Source of the DNA: Siderastrea siderea
Taxonomy: Eukaryota; Cnidaria; Anthozoa; Scleractinia; Rhizangiidae
NCBI GenBank assembly: GCA_964030785.1
Contig: OZ034969.1
Location: 41,249,201 to 41,313,200, forward strand
Length of the DNA stretch: 64,000 bases
Direction: 5' to 3'
Position 1 is the stretch's first letter; every line of letters begins with the position of its first letter. The position numbers were made by a program, and so were the translations under genes. Positions 21,001-29,498 of this stretch are shown piece after piece. The notes beneath the pieces are model-generated. The model did not search any database. It was not told the DNA's origin and saw only the letters and a program-made list of their open reading frames with translations.

Positions 21001-23534
21001 CGTTTGAAGGCCCCGTTATACCTGTTTCTACCCAGAGAATAAGATGATAAGAGAAGTCTAGCATCCCATGCAGCTATCTGTCTCAATGAGCACCTCCATA
21101 ATTTGGACCCTTTATGTTACAGACAGTTCACTTACAGATGTCCGCTATTATATCGAAGGGCACTTAGCTACAGGTACAGGCAGGCAGGCAATGGTTGGTA
21201 AAGTACATGTACAACTGTATGTGATACTGTGTTTGCAGTACCTGTTTTTCCAGCAGCTTGAGATATTCACACTGTCTACAGCTACATGTGTTCACTGTCC
21301 CATCTTCGCACACGTGGCTCACAACAATACAGCTATCATTGGATTTCGGCTCTTTTCGTTTTCTATTCGCTAAATATTTGGGTTATGAAAGAATTTGATA
21401 ATTATGTCATGCAAACTAATAACAAGATATACTTCCCGTCTTTTTTAATCTATCATGCTATTGTCAATATTAGGTGCCATCCACACGTTTCCTTTTTACT
21501 GTTTTTTTTTCCTAGTTAGGCCGCCTGTCCACATATATACAAACGAAAAATAATAATAAAAAAGACGCTACTTAAAGCGAAGATTTTTGAAAAGGAGATT
21601 CACGTTAACGTATGAACGGCAAAAACGGTCGTAAATTATCGAAAACGGTCTTTTTTCAAAAACGATGACTTTAATACATTGGACAAATCACTATAAAATA
21701 GCGTTTTGATCATTTTTAATCGTACACGTGTGGACAGCAAAGACAAATGGAAAAGAATACGTGTGGACCGAAAACTACAAAGACGATTGAAAACTGATAA
21801 GTGTGGGCAGTTTTGCCCTCAACATCACACACACTTTTCTTTGTTGAATATTGCAATAATGTAGCCAATGCCCCAGGGTATTGCACCAGCCAAAAATACA
21901 CACAAAAGAACCAACTCTTTACTTCCTCAAATTAACAAATAATTTGTTGCCTTTTATTTTCTCGGGCCTTTGCTGTCTTGTCTTCAGTTTAACCCTGCAA
22001 AACGAAAAACACAAGAGAAGCCAACTGTTGAATTTAAAACAAAATTCCGATAACTTCGCGGTCTTTGGGACAAACTTCTATATTTGTTCGTATTTTCTTC
22101 GTACTCAAGTCTCTTCTGGGTATTAAAAGACAATAGGTAATTTTATCCAGAAACTGTTCACCATGTCAATTCCCCATTCCAGAAACTTCGACGGGTGGTG
22201 GGGTGGCGAAGGGAGTTTTTTACCATTCAGTCCATTCCAAACATTCGGGTCCTTTACAACTTTTCGTCGAAGCTATTACTTTTGACATTTGGAAACTTAC
22301 AACCCATGATAGGAAAAAACGCTTTTCCAACTTTACCTTTTAAGTCGTTTCATCAATAGGCCCCCACTAGTGGAACAACTTCTACAATCTGATAAAAACA
22401 AAGGGAAAAAATCGGCGATGGGTTAAATGCGGAAGCTGTAAGACGGCAGGACACTTCAAGTTACCTAAAGAACACGCAGTAAGGGCGACGATACCGGCTG
22501 GTAATTGTATTTCATTACGAGTTCATGTGGGACGTACGTATTAAACAGGGTTCTTGTGTCGAGATTTCAGGCATAAAAAAACCGAAAATTTTTTTCCCTG
22601 CGGTAGACAATAGCTCGCAGACTAGAATTATCATAGCAGTCGTATCAGTACCAAAGGTATCGATTGTGATCGATTTTTAGCATACATTTTCGCTCGCGAT
22701 TATGCGGCTATGCTAGTGCAATTACAGATGTCGTTGTGAAAACGTGTAGTGAAAGGTTTTGTCTTAAGAGAATTAGTAATTGGAACTCTTTCTTACAATT
22801 CAGGGTAACCTTATGTAATTTTAAGTATATAGGTGGTTAGGTGTCCCCAATTAGCTTATAACTGTGTAAGCTAGATAAGACACGTTAATAAAGTTATTAT
22901 TATTATTATTATTATTATTCTTATTATTAATATTCTTATTCTTCTTCTTCTTCTTCTTCTTCTTATTATTATTATTATGCTCGTGATTTGAAATGGGATT
23001 TTTAAAAAACGCATTTTTGCGAATAAAAGCTGTTCCTGGAATTCGCGCCATCAAAGCTGGATCATGGACCTAGGAAACGTTACACATTCTTATACTAAGA
23101 GAGTTTTCAAAGGCTTACGTTAGAGGTTAACATGTCGGCGAGAAAAGCTGGCGGACAGTGAAAATCAACTGACACATGCCAATAAACCACCAAAACTTAC
23201 GGATCACTCAGTCAGCTGAGTAGCTTTAGTATGATATTAGAGTCTCTATTCAACATTTTCGGTCATAAAATAGGCCAATCACTTAGAATTTCAAGATAGA
23301 TCTTGTTGTGGCTGAAAAAAATGTTCTTGGAAGATTTCAACCTAAACACAGAGAGCAGTGAAAACGATAAAATCGTGTCACAAGGATGATTACTGCCTTA
23401 GGACCACGATTGCCGGATGGAAGAATTTTGTGCGTACATGTTTGTTCTGTTTTTACCTTAAACACACAAGGGAAGCGTGAAGACCTGGATACCTCGGGCA
23501 GACAGTAAGAACTCATTTTCTTTGAAAATTCCAT
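7985..23534 (-). CDS. ankyrin-repeat protein, ANKLE1-like N-terminus, 4 exons
   Basis: The gene joins four exons: 23534-23457, 20700-20426, 8949-8872 and 8573-7985. Every junction has GT/AG sites and matching phase (0, 2, 2). The start is an ATG in a GCCATGG context. The protein is about 339 residues: a Ser-rich low-complexity N-terminal half (residues 1-118), a short helical segment beginning MLSERL, about three ankyrin repeats at roughly 143-255 (motifs GADPN, SALHIAV, GLTPIHVAA), then a basic Arg/Ser-rich tail with RNFRR and NFRRG. The layout of a short helix followed by GADPN repeats resembles the start of ANKLE1, a LEM/GIY-YIG nuclease of chromatin bridges. LEM and GIY-YIG domains are absent and an in-frame TAA ends exon 4. 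Ankyrin repeats usually bind partner proteins; no specific function is known here. The introns are large and full of repeats. The ANKLE1 relation is from recall of the family, not a search. Confidence 0.75.
8872..8949 (-). CDS. ankyrin gene exon 3
   Basis: Seventy-eight nt between a TTTTCAG acceptor and a CAG|GTTTG donor, phase 2 on both sides. It encodes a Gly-rich start and the helix MLSERLKCAIEDENI that leads into the first ankyrin repeat. Confidence 0.75.
9275..10688. repeat. left arm of large inverted repeat
   Basis: This 1.4-kb segment is near-identical in reverse complement to 13524-14883. A 71-codon open frame is conserved in both arms (9969-10184 minus, 14028-14243 plus) but has no recognisable domain. 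The left arm has about 50 extra bases near 9350-9400. It lies in intron 2 of the ankyrin gene. Confidence 0.9.
11811..12047 (+). pseudogene. transposon-derived ORF fragment
   Basis: A 78-codon frame containing CFSPDEWRTAKQISSYFSRL, a segment I associate with repeated ORFs in cnidarian genomes. No upstream coding sequence in frame and no splice sites were found. It is probably the end of a decayed transposon protein; the family is not certain. Confidence 0.35.
12392..12880 (-). pseudogene. Penelope-like element 3' end, GIY-YIG endonuclease
   Basis: The minus-strand frame holds the Cys-rich lead (CTRDNC, then KLCLPRKAVYQITCNNC) and the GIY-YIG core with YQITC and HYIGRT, followed by Arg and Glu-His residues (RVREH). 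It ends in KPTLNSREECGEFADLLF and a stop. This is the C-terminal endonuclease of Penelope-like retroelements, which nicks target DNA. An in-frame stop near 12792 and the absence of any reverse transcriptase upstream show a 5'-truncated dead copy. It lies between the arms of the 9.3-14.9 kb inverted repeat. Confidence 0.8.
13108..13503 (+). mobile_element. piggyBac-like fragment
   Basis: An acidic 67-codon frame starting MSRLTGADVLESVW precedes a GCAGCAAAAGGGTTAA end near 13491-13505. That end is the inverted form of the TTAACCCTTT terminus common in piggyBac transposons. The transposase core is missing. The assignment rests on the TTAA end and the acidic N-terminus, so it is tentative. Confidence 0.4.
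13524..14883. repeat. right arm of large inverted repeat
   Basis: Reverse complement of 9275-10688, continuing to AACGACTCTTAAC at the outer end. It differs by scattered substitutions and by lacking about 50 bases present in the left arm. A separate 147-bp piece of the same sequence occurs at 16922-17068. Confidence 0.9.
14955..15012. repeat. ACA/ATA microsatellite
   Basis: An (ACA)n run passes into a pure (ATA)n run of about 15 units. Confidence 0.95.
15163..15274. promoter_or_regulatory. two CRE plus E-box direct repeats
   Basis: ACGTCATAAGTCACGTGAC occurs at 15167-15185 and again at 15256-15274. Each combines a CRE/AP-1-like site with CACGTG. Whether they bind factors or are simply part of a repeat cannot be told from one window. 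Confidence 0.35.
15390..16804. other. no gene seen within ankyrin intron 2
   Basis: Contains an A-rich run at 15520-15570 (AAAAC units), CG-rich words around 16090-16130, short tandem copies of TGTCATAGGCT near 16549-16585 and of TATTCTGTGGG near 16632-16672. No exon was found. Confidence 0.45.
16922..17068. repeat. third fragment of the inverted-repeat family
   Basis: GTTGTGGTAACATTTTAGTA through GCTCCACGTGATGGGGTCAG matches 10289-10441 and its inverted copy near 13790-13920. The match stops abruptly at the T-arm of a tRNA-like unit. Confidence 0.85.
17248..17318 (+). pseudogene. tRNA-like unit 1, mutated
   Basis: The A box TAGCTCAATTGG and B box GGTTCGAATCC are intact, and the acceptor stem GGCTTGT pairs with GCAAGCC. 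The anticodon arm has CAGTATCTC where unit 3 has CGGTATCGC, so pairing is worse. Confidence 0.7.
17495..17565 (+). pseudogene. tRNA-like unit 2, mutated
   Basis: Same fold as unit 3, but the D arm reads TAGTTCAATTGG, which breaks one D-stem pair and weakens the A box. The B box is intact. Confidence 0.7.
17742..17812 (+). tRNA. tRNA-like gene, nominal anticodon GGT
   Basis: The best-preserved unit folds as a cloverleaf: 7-bp acceptor with a final T-G pair, D stem GCTC/GAGC, anticodon loop CCGGTAT, T loop TTCGAAT. The nominal anticodon is GGT (Thr). C replaces the invariant U33, A31 faces C39, and the T stem has one A-G mismatch. It is therefore more likely a tRNA-derived repeat with Pol III boxes than a working tRNA gene. 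Confidence 0.45.
17891..18940. other. no gene seen
   Basis: AT-rich intronic sequence of the ankyrin gene without a supported exon. The short frames at 18047 and 18492 have no motif. Confidence 0.45.
18947..19908 (+). pseudogene. non-LTR retrotransposon ORF1 remnant
   Basis: Pieces in three frames read as one decayed ORF1 protein. There is a basic N-terminus from an ATG at 18947, a coiled-coil segment around 19200-19350 (leucine heptads, KKENQNLKDKM), then an RNA-binding-like part with KIHGVPEQE, GRPRPIIVRF and finally FINENLTALRSKLF and WTLDGKI. The order of coiled coil followed by an RRM-like and CTD-like region is that of L1-type ORF1 (Transposase_22-like). At least two frameshifts and a stop near 19650 break it. 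No reverse transcriptase follows. It lies in ankyrin intron 2. Confidence 0.7.
20068..20345. mobile_element. palindromic MITE, GGCTATGTTTAC ends, TAA target
   Basis: The ends GGCTATGTTTACGCGGGACC and GGTCCCGTGTAAACGTAGCC are inverted and flanked by TAA on both sides. The interior is packed with GGACCGG, GGTTCC and GATCCG words that pair with each other. TAA targets and GG-starting ends suggest a PIF/Harbinger-type MITE. It lies 80 bp from ankyrin exon 2. Confidence 0.75.
20426..20700 (-). CDS. ankyrin gene exon 2, Ser-rich
   Basis: The acceptor TTTGCAG is followed by ATCAAGAAAG and the donor is TGCAG|GTAAC; 275 nt, phase 0 in and phase 2 out. It encodes a low-complexity segment with a run of six serines and many Ser/Thr/Lys residues, predicted disordered. 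Both phases fit the neighbouring exons. Confidence 0.7.
20760..22890. other. ankyrin intron 1, repeat remnants only
   Basis: No exon was found. Sequence around 21480-21790 has GTCCACA and ACACGTGTGGAC words at both ends and A-rich interior repeats, suggesting another MITE. TAATTATGT-type AT-rich runs fill the rest. Confidence 0.4.
22893..22978. repeat. ATT and CTT microsatellite
   Basis: (ATT)n, then (CTT)n, then (ATT)n triplets. On the minus strand this gives the Asn/Lys-rich artefact ORF. Confidence 0.95.
23457..23534 (-). CDS. ankyrin gene exon 1 (start)
   Basis: Twenty-six codons from an ATG at 23534 to a donor AAG|GTAAAA, ending in phase 0. The Kozak-like GCCATGG supports this start. 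A later ATG in exon 3 (MLSERL) is an alternative start that would give only the ankyrin part. Confidence 0.65.
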
Positions 23535-24660
23535 GGCTTTCCAGGCAGAAATTCAAATGTTACGAGTGGTATTCATCAATTCTGCTCTCATCGCAACAAA
23601 ATCGTAAATCGATTCGCAGAGAAAGGCAGAGGAAGTCTACAAATGTCGCCTTTGTAGACGCCCCGTTAAAAACTTCGTAGCCACTATCTCGATTGCTGTC
23701 TCATATATATATTGTTTTCAATGCAGCAAGATAATGCATTGGAATCTTTACCTGCTTTTTCATAGCGTTTCTCTTCCTCACCTTAGGTATCAGAAGTAAG
23801 ACGCAAGTTACACTCACTAAACATCGTGGTTACTCTTCCCGCCTAAAGAGACTTTGGTGTTTAAAAGTCACCAATCAAACCAGTCGTCCCCAACTTGACG
23901 GCACAACACGGAATGTGTAATAAAACTCGATCCAGTTCCTTGACCATTTTTAAGCGCAAAATTGTACAACTGTTCAGCGTTTGTAGAGTCGCCAATTTTC
24001 ACTAGGAAAGTTTCAATTTGAAATCTCGTATTTCAAGCGGCAAATTGTATGAAAAGATGGGCACTTTGAGTGTAATATCAAGAAGAAGAAGAAAAAGAAG
24101 AAGATCGTTTCCTAAAATTCTTGTTCCTTTCCTCTTTGAAGCCACGATGCGACTTGTTTTCTAAACTGGCTACTGGTTATGTTCTAGCATGATGTATCAG
24201 TCTTCAGACTAATGTTTAAATGGCAAATCGAGCAGAAAAACACAATTGACTTCAAGTGAAGGTAACAGACATAATTCGGTCCTCGTTGTTCCTCAACGTG
24301 ACTAGATTAGACTTTCAAAGTACGCTTCGCACGTTAAGTCCGCTAAACCCTGGCACAAAAACTTAAGTACCTCTTATTGAATCTAGAGACTGCCACCCTA
24401 ATATTGTTCATCTCACAGGCCAGAACAGAAAGATAAACTTACCCTTTGCTGTTTTATTTACGAGATAACTCCTACAATACATCATGCACTTTATGTCCGT
24501 TACAAACTTTGCAATGAAATACAAAGTAGCTTTTCGCAGTATTCATAGACTGCAAAAAAGCGAGCACCAGCTCATGGACTGCGCTCGAGTGCTGCAGGAA
24601 CTTTTCCTCTGATGTTAAAGTGTTTAACGGTCTCAGCTTATACCACCTATTTGAACTGAA
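23535..24660. promoter_or_regulatory. upstream region of ankyrin gene
   Basis: This is where the promoter and 5' UTR of the ankyrin gene should lie if exon 1 is right. No TATA box with initiator could be singled out. A GAA-rich run lies at 24080-24105. Confidence 0.3.
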
Positions 24661-24664
24661 TCTG

Positions 24665-26100
24665 TTCAAGACCCTTGCTATCCCATACCCATGGTTTACA
24701 ATTCTCTCGCTTCACACTTTAACATCAGAGAGTATTAAGCTTCGAGACCCTTGTCATTAGTATTTAGACCATACCCGTGGGTTTGGTTGAATACTGGAAA
24801 CAAAGATCATGAAGTTTTTTCTGATGCTAGAGTGTACAGCAGGATTAGCGTAAACCACGGGATCGATCTGAATACCAATGACAAGGCTTTTGAAATTACT
24901 TTCCGATCTTATAGTGTAAGGCGTGATAAGCGTAAACCACGGGTATGGTCTGAATACTAATAAACAAAGATCATGAAGGTACTTTCTGATGTTAAAGTGT
25001 ACATTGAGCTAAGCGTAAACCACGGGTATGGTCTGAATTACATTAATTAAATCAAGAAACAATAGAAATACATCAAATAAAATAACAAAAATAATAAAAA
25101 TTATTATTATTTTTTTAAATTTTATATTTATGTTTTATTATTATCAATGTAATTCTTGATACCCGTAGTTTACGCTTATCTCGCTGTACACTTTAACATC
25201 AGAAAGTAACTTGGAGACCCTTGTGTCATTAGTATTTAGACCATATCCGTGGGTTTGGTTGAATAGCGACAACAAAGGTCATGAAGTTTTTTCCTGATGC
25301 TAGAGTGTACAGCGAGATAAGCGTAAACCACGGGTATGGTCTGAATACAAGCTAATGACAAAGGTCAGGTCAATTGCTTAATGTTCTCCATGTGCCAAGG
25401 GTATACCGGTTTAAGCGTGTGAAGCGTATTTGGACTGAGTAATTTAGTCGGATTGAGGCCAATTTATGCTCAAGTTTTTAGTCAGATAAATCGGCCAATG
25501 AAACAGATTTGTTTTATTCCCCTAAGTAATGCTATAAAAGCGCTTAGAATCCTTGAGAAATCACATTTCATTTAACGTTCTTGGCCAGTAAAGATAAGCA
25601 AGCTTTGTTCGCAGCTAAACAGCAAAGTTATAAGGAACAAAACGGAGTGCCACATAGTAGCGGTTGAAAACTTGTTTTGTTGTGGCCTTTAAGTGTGTGT
25701 GGAGGGATAGCGATGACGAAATTGAACAGGCCTGGAGCTGGATCTCAGGAAAAGTGGGATGAATGCGATTTGACATTGTCGAAACTGAGGTTACAGGAGG
25801 ACTGACTGGCGTCACTCTAAACCCAAGTGCTAGAACCAAGTTCTTCCTGATTGCACCGGAGCTTGCGCGCCTAGCAGATAAAGCAAAGGAAATGGTTGGC
25901 ATGTCTTCGGAGCGTAAGATTTGAAACGCATTTTATATGATTTAGTGTCGTTGTTTAATCTGTTACGTAATTTCCTTTAACATCAGAAAGTAACTTCATG
26001 ATCTTTGTTCATTAGTATTCAGACTATACCCGTGGTTTACGCTTATCTCGCTGTACACTCTAGCATCAGATAAAAACCTCATGACTTTTGTCATCACTAT
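24665..26100. repeat. cluster of small repeats, CATACCCGTGGTTTACGC family
   Basis: At least six copies in both orientations share the words CATACCCGTGG, TTTACGCTTATCTCGCTGTA and CACTTTAACATCAGAAAG (or complements). They lie near 24680, 24765, 24840, 24930, 25010, 25165, 25240, 25320 and 26020. Between them an AT-rich stretch at 25060-25140 is self-complementary. A segment without copies (25380-25970) carries no supported gene. Confidence 0.8.
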
Positions 26101-26200
26101 TCAACCGAAATCTTTTAACTGAAGAAACAGACTAAACGGTTTGAAAAGTTAACAAAAACAGTGAGATATATTAAACTAAACGTTCGTGATAAGTTCAAGT

Positions 26201-27240
26201 CTAATTAGCACCCTCCAGGAGGGCAATCTTGTGTACTGGCCGCTCAAGAACGGTACACTTGGTCTTAACTTTGACGCTGCGTACTAGGCCATCATCCTGA
26301 TTCTTGTACACCTCGAGGACCCGTCCAAGAGGCCAGGAACAGCGTGGTAGATTCTCGTGGAGTACCAGGTAGATATCATCGACAGCAAAGTTTCTGCTGG
26401 GGAACTTCCATTTTTGCTTTTCTTGAAGGGCAGGTAAATATTCGCAGATCCAACGACACCAGAAGACATCAGCTAAATATTGCACCTGACGCAATCTTGA
26501 ACGAAGAGAATACTTATCTTCTCTAACGAACAAACCAGGAGGTAGCGTGGGGCCCGAGCGGAACAACAGAAGGGGATTGGGCGTCAGAGCTTCTGGATCC
26601 CTTGGGTCGTCCGAGACGTTAGTAATGGGGCGTCCATTGACAACAGACTCTACTTCGCACATCAAAGTGAGAAGTCCTTCATCATCTAGAGGTTGCTCTT
26701 TCAGAAGTGATGTCATGACCTTTCGGACTGTGCGGATACATCTTTCCCACCCCCCGCCGAAATGTGAACCTGTGGGTGGGTTAAAGATCCACTCAATGCT
26801 CTTCGCCAGTAGAAACTCGTGAATCTTCTGCTGATTCCAATCGCGGAAGGCTTCTCTTAGTTCTTGTTCTCCTTTGACTAAGTTGCCACGGTTATCGGAC
26901 CTTATTCGTTGAGGATGGCCTCGTCTTGAAATGAACCGTCTAAGAGCGTTGATAAAGGCGTCCGTTTCAAGGCTGTGAACGACCTCAATATGGACAGCAC
27001 GAACTGATAGACAGGTGAACAGCACGCCATATCTTTTGACGGTACTTCTTCCGCGGCGCCCGAACGTAGGACCAGAACAGTCCACCCCTACGTTAGTGAA
27101 GGGAGGTTCTGAGGGACGAACTCTTGCCCTCGGGTAGGCTGGCCATCTTCTGCTTTCCCAGCGATGCTTGTTTTCTCTTGCAATCGAAGCATTTACTCAA
27201 GACGCGGCGTAGAGAAATTCGTGCTTGGACAATCCAGTAT
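26201..27240 (-). pseudogene. BEL/Pao retrotransposon integrase, 3' part of pol
   Basis: The minus-strand frame from 27085 to a TAG at 26201 has the integrase core with Asp in VDCSGP, Asp in IRSDN and Glu in GGGWERC, then the C-terminal DUF5641-like part ending in HKIALLEGAN. Just upstream, from about 27240 to 27130, in another frame, lies the zinc-binding lead (REKYWI, KCFDCKRK). A one-base frameshift near 27128 separates the two. SDNRGN replaces the usual SDNGTN, so the copy is probably dead. Reverse transcriptase, protease and LTRs are not seen. BEL/Pao integrases insert the cDNA into the host genome. Confidence 0.85.
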
Positions 27241-27249
27241 TTCTCTCTT

Positions 27250-27590
27250 ATCAAGCACCTCTTGACTATCTGCTGAGCTGCACGATCTTTCTTGCAACCC
27301 CCACCACTTCCAGTCAACCATTTCGTGAATAATTCGCCAATTTGGTTAGAAACTGAAAACGAAGGCAATACTCTATCAGTTTGTTTTGTGATTTGACTCG
27401 ATTTATCATCATCGGCAAGCTCTTTGGTACTCGCAACGAATCCTCCTAGGTCGGGTTTTTGGTCAAAGAAAAAGAACCAACCGTGTATGGTATTCACATG
27501 TTTCCTGCAGCTGCGTTGACTTTTAAATCCATCGTGATCACACAAATGTATGGGACAGTGATACAAGCTATCTGTTTCTTCTTTTTCCAA
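27250..27590 (-). pseudogene. C2H2 zinc-finger transposon-type ORF fragment
   Basis: Starting at about 27590, the frame has a C2H2 finger (CPIHLCDHDGF to RKHVNTIHGW) followed by FFFDQKPD and GSGGGCKKDRAAQQIVKRCL. I associate this order with repeated cnidarian ORFs that may belong to tyrosine-recombinase elements; that link is from memory. It runs without a stop into the BEL/Pao zinc-binding segment near 27255, so two unrelated elements are joined. Confidence 0.5.
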
Positions 27591-27689
27591 GTGAAGGCGT
27601 TTTTGTTTCGGTGATTAGCCATCAATTCCCCATCAATTTTCGACCAGTCAACCTTACCCTTCTTGTTCATTTCTTAGTGTGACATCTGA

Positions 27690-28115
27690 GTGATCCACAC
27701 AGTCTGTTCCACTTGCAAAAGTAGTGATTACAAAACACACAATCGACAAAAAAAAAACCAACAACAACAGCAACAACAACAAGGACTGCACTATGCAAGC
27801 TCAAACTTGCCCCAACTTGCCCCTGCTTGCCCCGGCTCGTTCAAGCAGCTCAAGCTTGTTTCTGCTTGCCCACTGTTTATTATTCTTAAGAAACTTTCCA
27901 AATTAAAGGCGAGATATGGCTTAGATGAGATTACGTCTAAGCTTGCCCGGACAAGCCAATGAGCCGCCTTAAACCGTCTCTTGAAATCTGCTGTTGACTC
28001 TGTCTCACGATGTTTGAAAGAAGAAACACTGCACCAAACGTTTTGCCAATTACAAAGAGATAAACACATAGATAGGAAGCATAAATGCTTCTGTTGAACA
28101 ACATGTATGACGGAG
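27690..28115. other. no gene seen
   Basis: Contains a CAA/CAG microsatellite at 27748-27782 and TTGCCCC words at 27800-27870. No supported exon. Confidence 0.45.
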
Positions 28116-28119
28116 CAGT

Positions 28120-28670
28120 CATTTCTTAATAGGAACATTTTACATAAAAAGGAACTAATGGTTAGAAACAAACTGTTCCATGTGCCAATAAAAAGGAACA
28201 TTTCATCCAAAACGGAAGCATAAATGGGAACAAGTGCTCCTCAAATGAACGAAAAGGAACCAATAATCAAAGCAAGAACAATGATAGAAAGGAACAAACG
28301 TCCCTTTAAAAGAAAAGGAACGTAAGTAATTGGGAACTAAAGTTCCACGCGCAAGCATAAAGAAACATCTACTCTAAATAGAAACACATTAATAGGAACA
28401 ATTGTTCCTCAAGTTAATGAAAAGGAACAAAATGTTAAAGGAGGAACAATACCATAGGGAACACTTCTTCCTAAGCCACTCATTTAGGAACAAAAAGTTG
28501 CTTTCAAGGTTTAACATTCGGAGCAAAAGGTTTTCTTTAGCTCTAAATGAACGCTTTGTTCCTATTTTTAACAGCAATTTGTTCCGCTTTAGCTAAAAGG
28601 ACCACGCTAACAGGAACAATTTGCTCCCTAAAGGTAACGTTCCCAAATCGAAAACGGGAACAGCGCACAA
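28120..28670. repeat. degenerate GGAACA-rich repeat
   Basis: Words such as AAAAGGAACA and GGAACAA and their complement GTTCC recur every 25-45 bases on both strands. The unit is too diverged to define. Confidence 0.65.
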
Positions 28671-28679
28671 AAATAAAAG

Positions 28680-29375
28680 TCTATTGAAACGCCACTTATA
28701 AAACACGCCAAAGTATCTTATGAATCTCTATACTGAATACATGCAACAGCCAAAATTCGATTGAAAAAAATCATGCTAGAACATGATCAAATGCATCGAA
28801 AAATTTTGGGAAACGTGAAAGAAGGTTTGCTGCACAATGTAAGTTACTCCCAAAGGCGCACTATCGTTTTGCTTATTGCTTCTGTTCTTGTAATTGACGA
28901 GCAAAAAAGGGTGTGCAAGCAAACTGGCCTCACCACCTTACGAAGTCAAAGAAATGGAAGAAGAGTAGAATGTCGAGTAGAAGAAGAGTAGAATGAACAG
29001 TAGAATGTCGTCTTTACAACACATTTTTAATAAAATGCTTCTTGCCTGGCATATAAAGGTAGACAAATAATACGTTTCTGTCATACGGCAAGTGGAATGA
29101 AGCCTGACACAAATTTGACAATAGCAGTGCCCGTTCGGCATAATCCTTGCTCACTATTGTCAAGCTGGACTGCTTTATGGTTATGTTTGCTTTTGTTTAC
29201 AATTCATCTGATTCATTTCGATTCTTACGTTACGCTTCTAATGAACAATAAAATACAACGGTTTTCGAACAAAATTGTTGAAAAGGCAATAATTATGTTT
29301 CTTTTAATAAACACATCTAAATATCTTACTGCTGTGGGATAAGGTGGACAAAAAGATACTATTCGACACTTGCAC
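28680..29375. other. region downstream of USP gene
   Basis: No gene recognised. An ATTAAA hexamer on the minus strand overlaps the USP stop codon (29380-29385) and a second lies near 29302; either could serve as a weak polyadenylation signal. AGTAGAATG repeats occur near 28965-29010. Confidence 0.35.
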
Positions 29376-29381
29376 TATTGT

Positions 29382-29498
29382 TTAATTTGAAATTCTAGCA
29401 AGCACTGCCGTTATTAGATCGCCAATACCTTGTTGATTAATAGGTTGAACCGTAGCAAGTTTCTGTGCAAATTCTTCTTTGATTTCTCTTAAAGTCTT
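29382..29498 (-). CDS. USP last exon and stop
   Basis: Acceptor CATTTTTAG, 38 codons then TAA at 29382-29384. The Lys/Glu-rich helix TLREIKEEFAQKL is a possible short coiled coil. A GT at AACAAG|GTATTG could be an alternative donor. Confidence 0.7.
   Translation of the reverse strand, partial: KTLREIKEEFAQKLATVQPINQQGIGDLITAVLARISN

Noticed and set aside
22851..23054. Asn/Lys-rich ORF
   Set aside because: Translation of an ATT/CTT microsatellite.
24472..24669. Possible extra ankyrin-gene exon with CKVCNGHKV
   Set aside because: An acceptor (TTTTTTGCAG) exists, but the frame stops before any donor in every usable phase.
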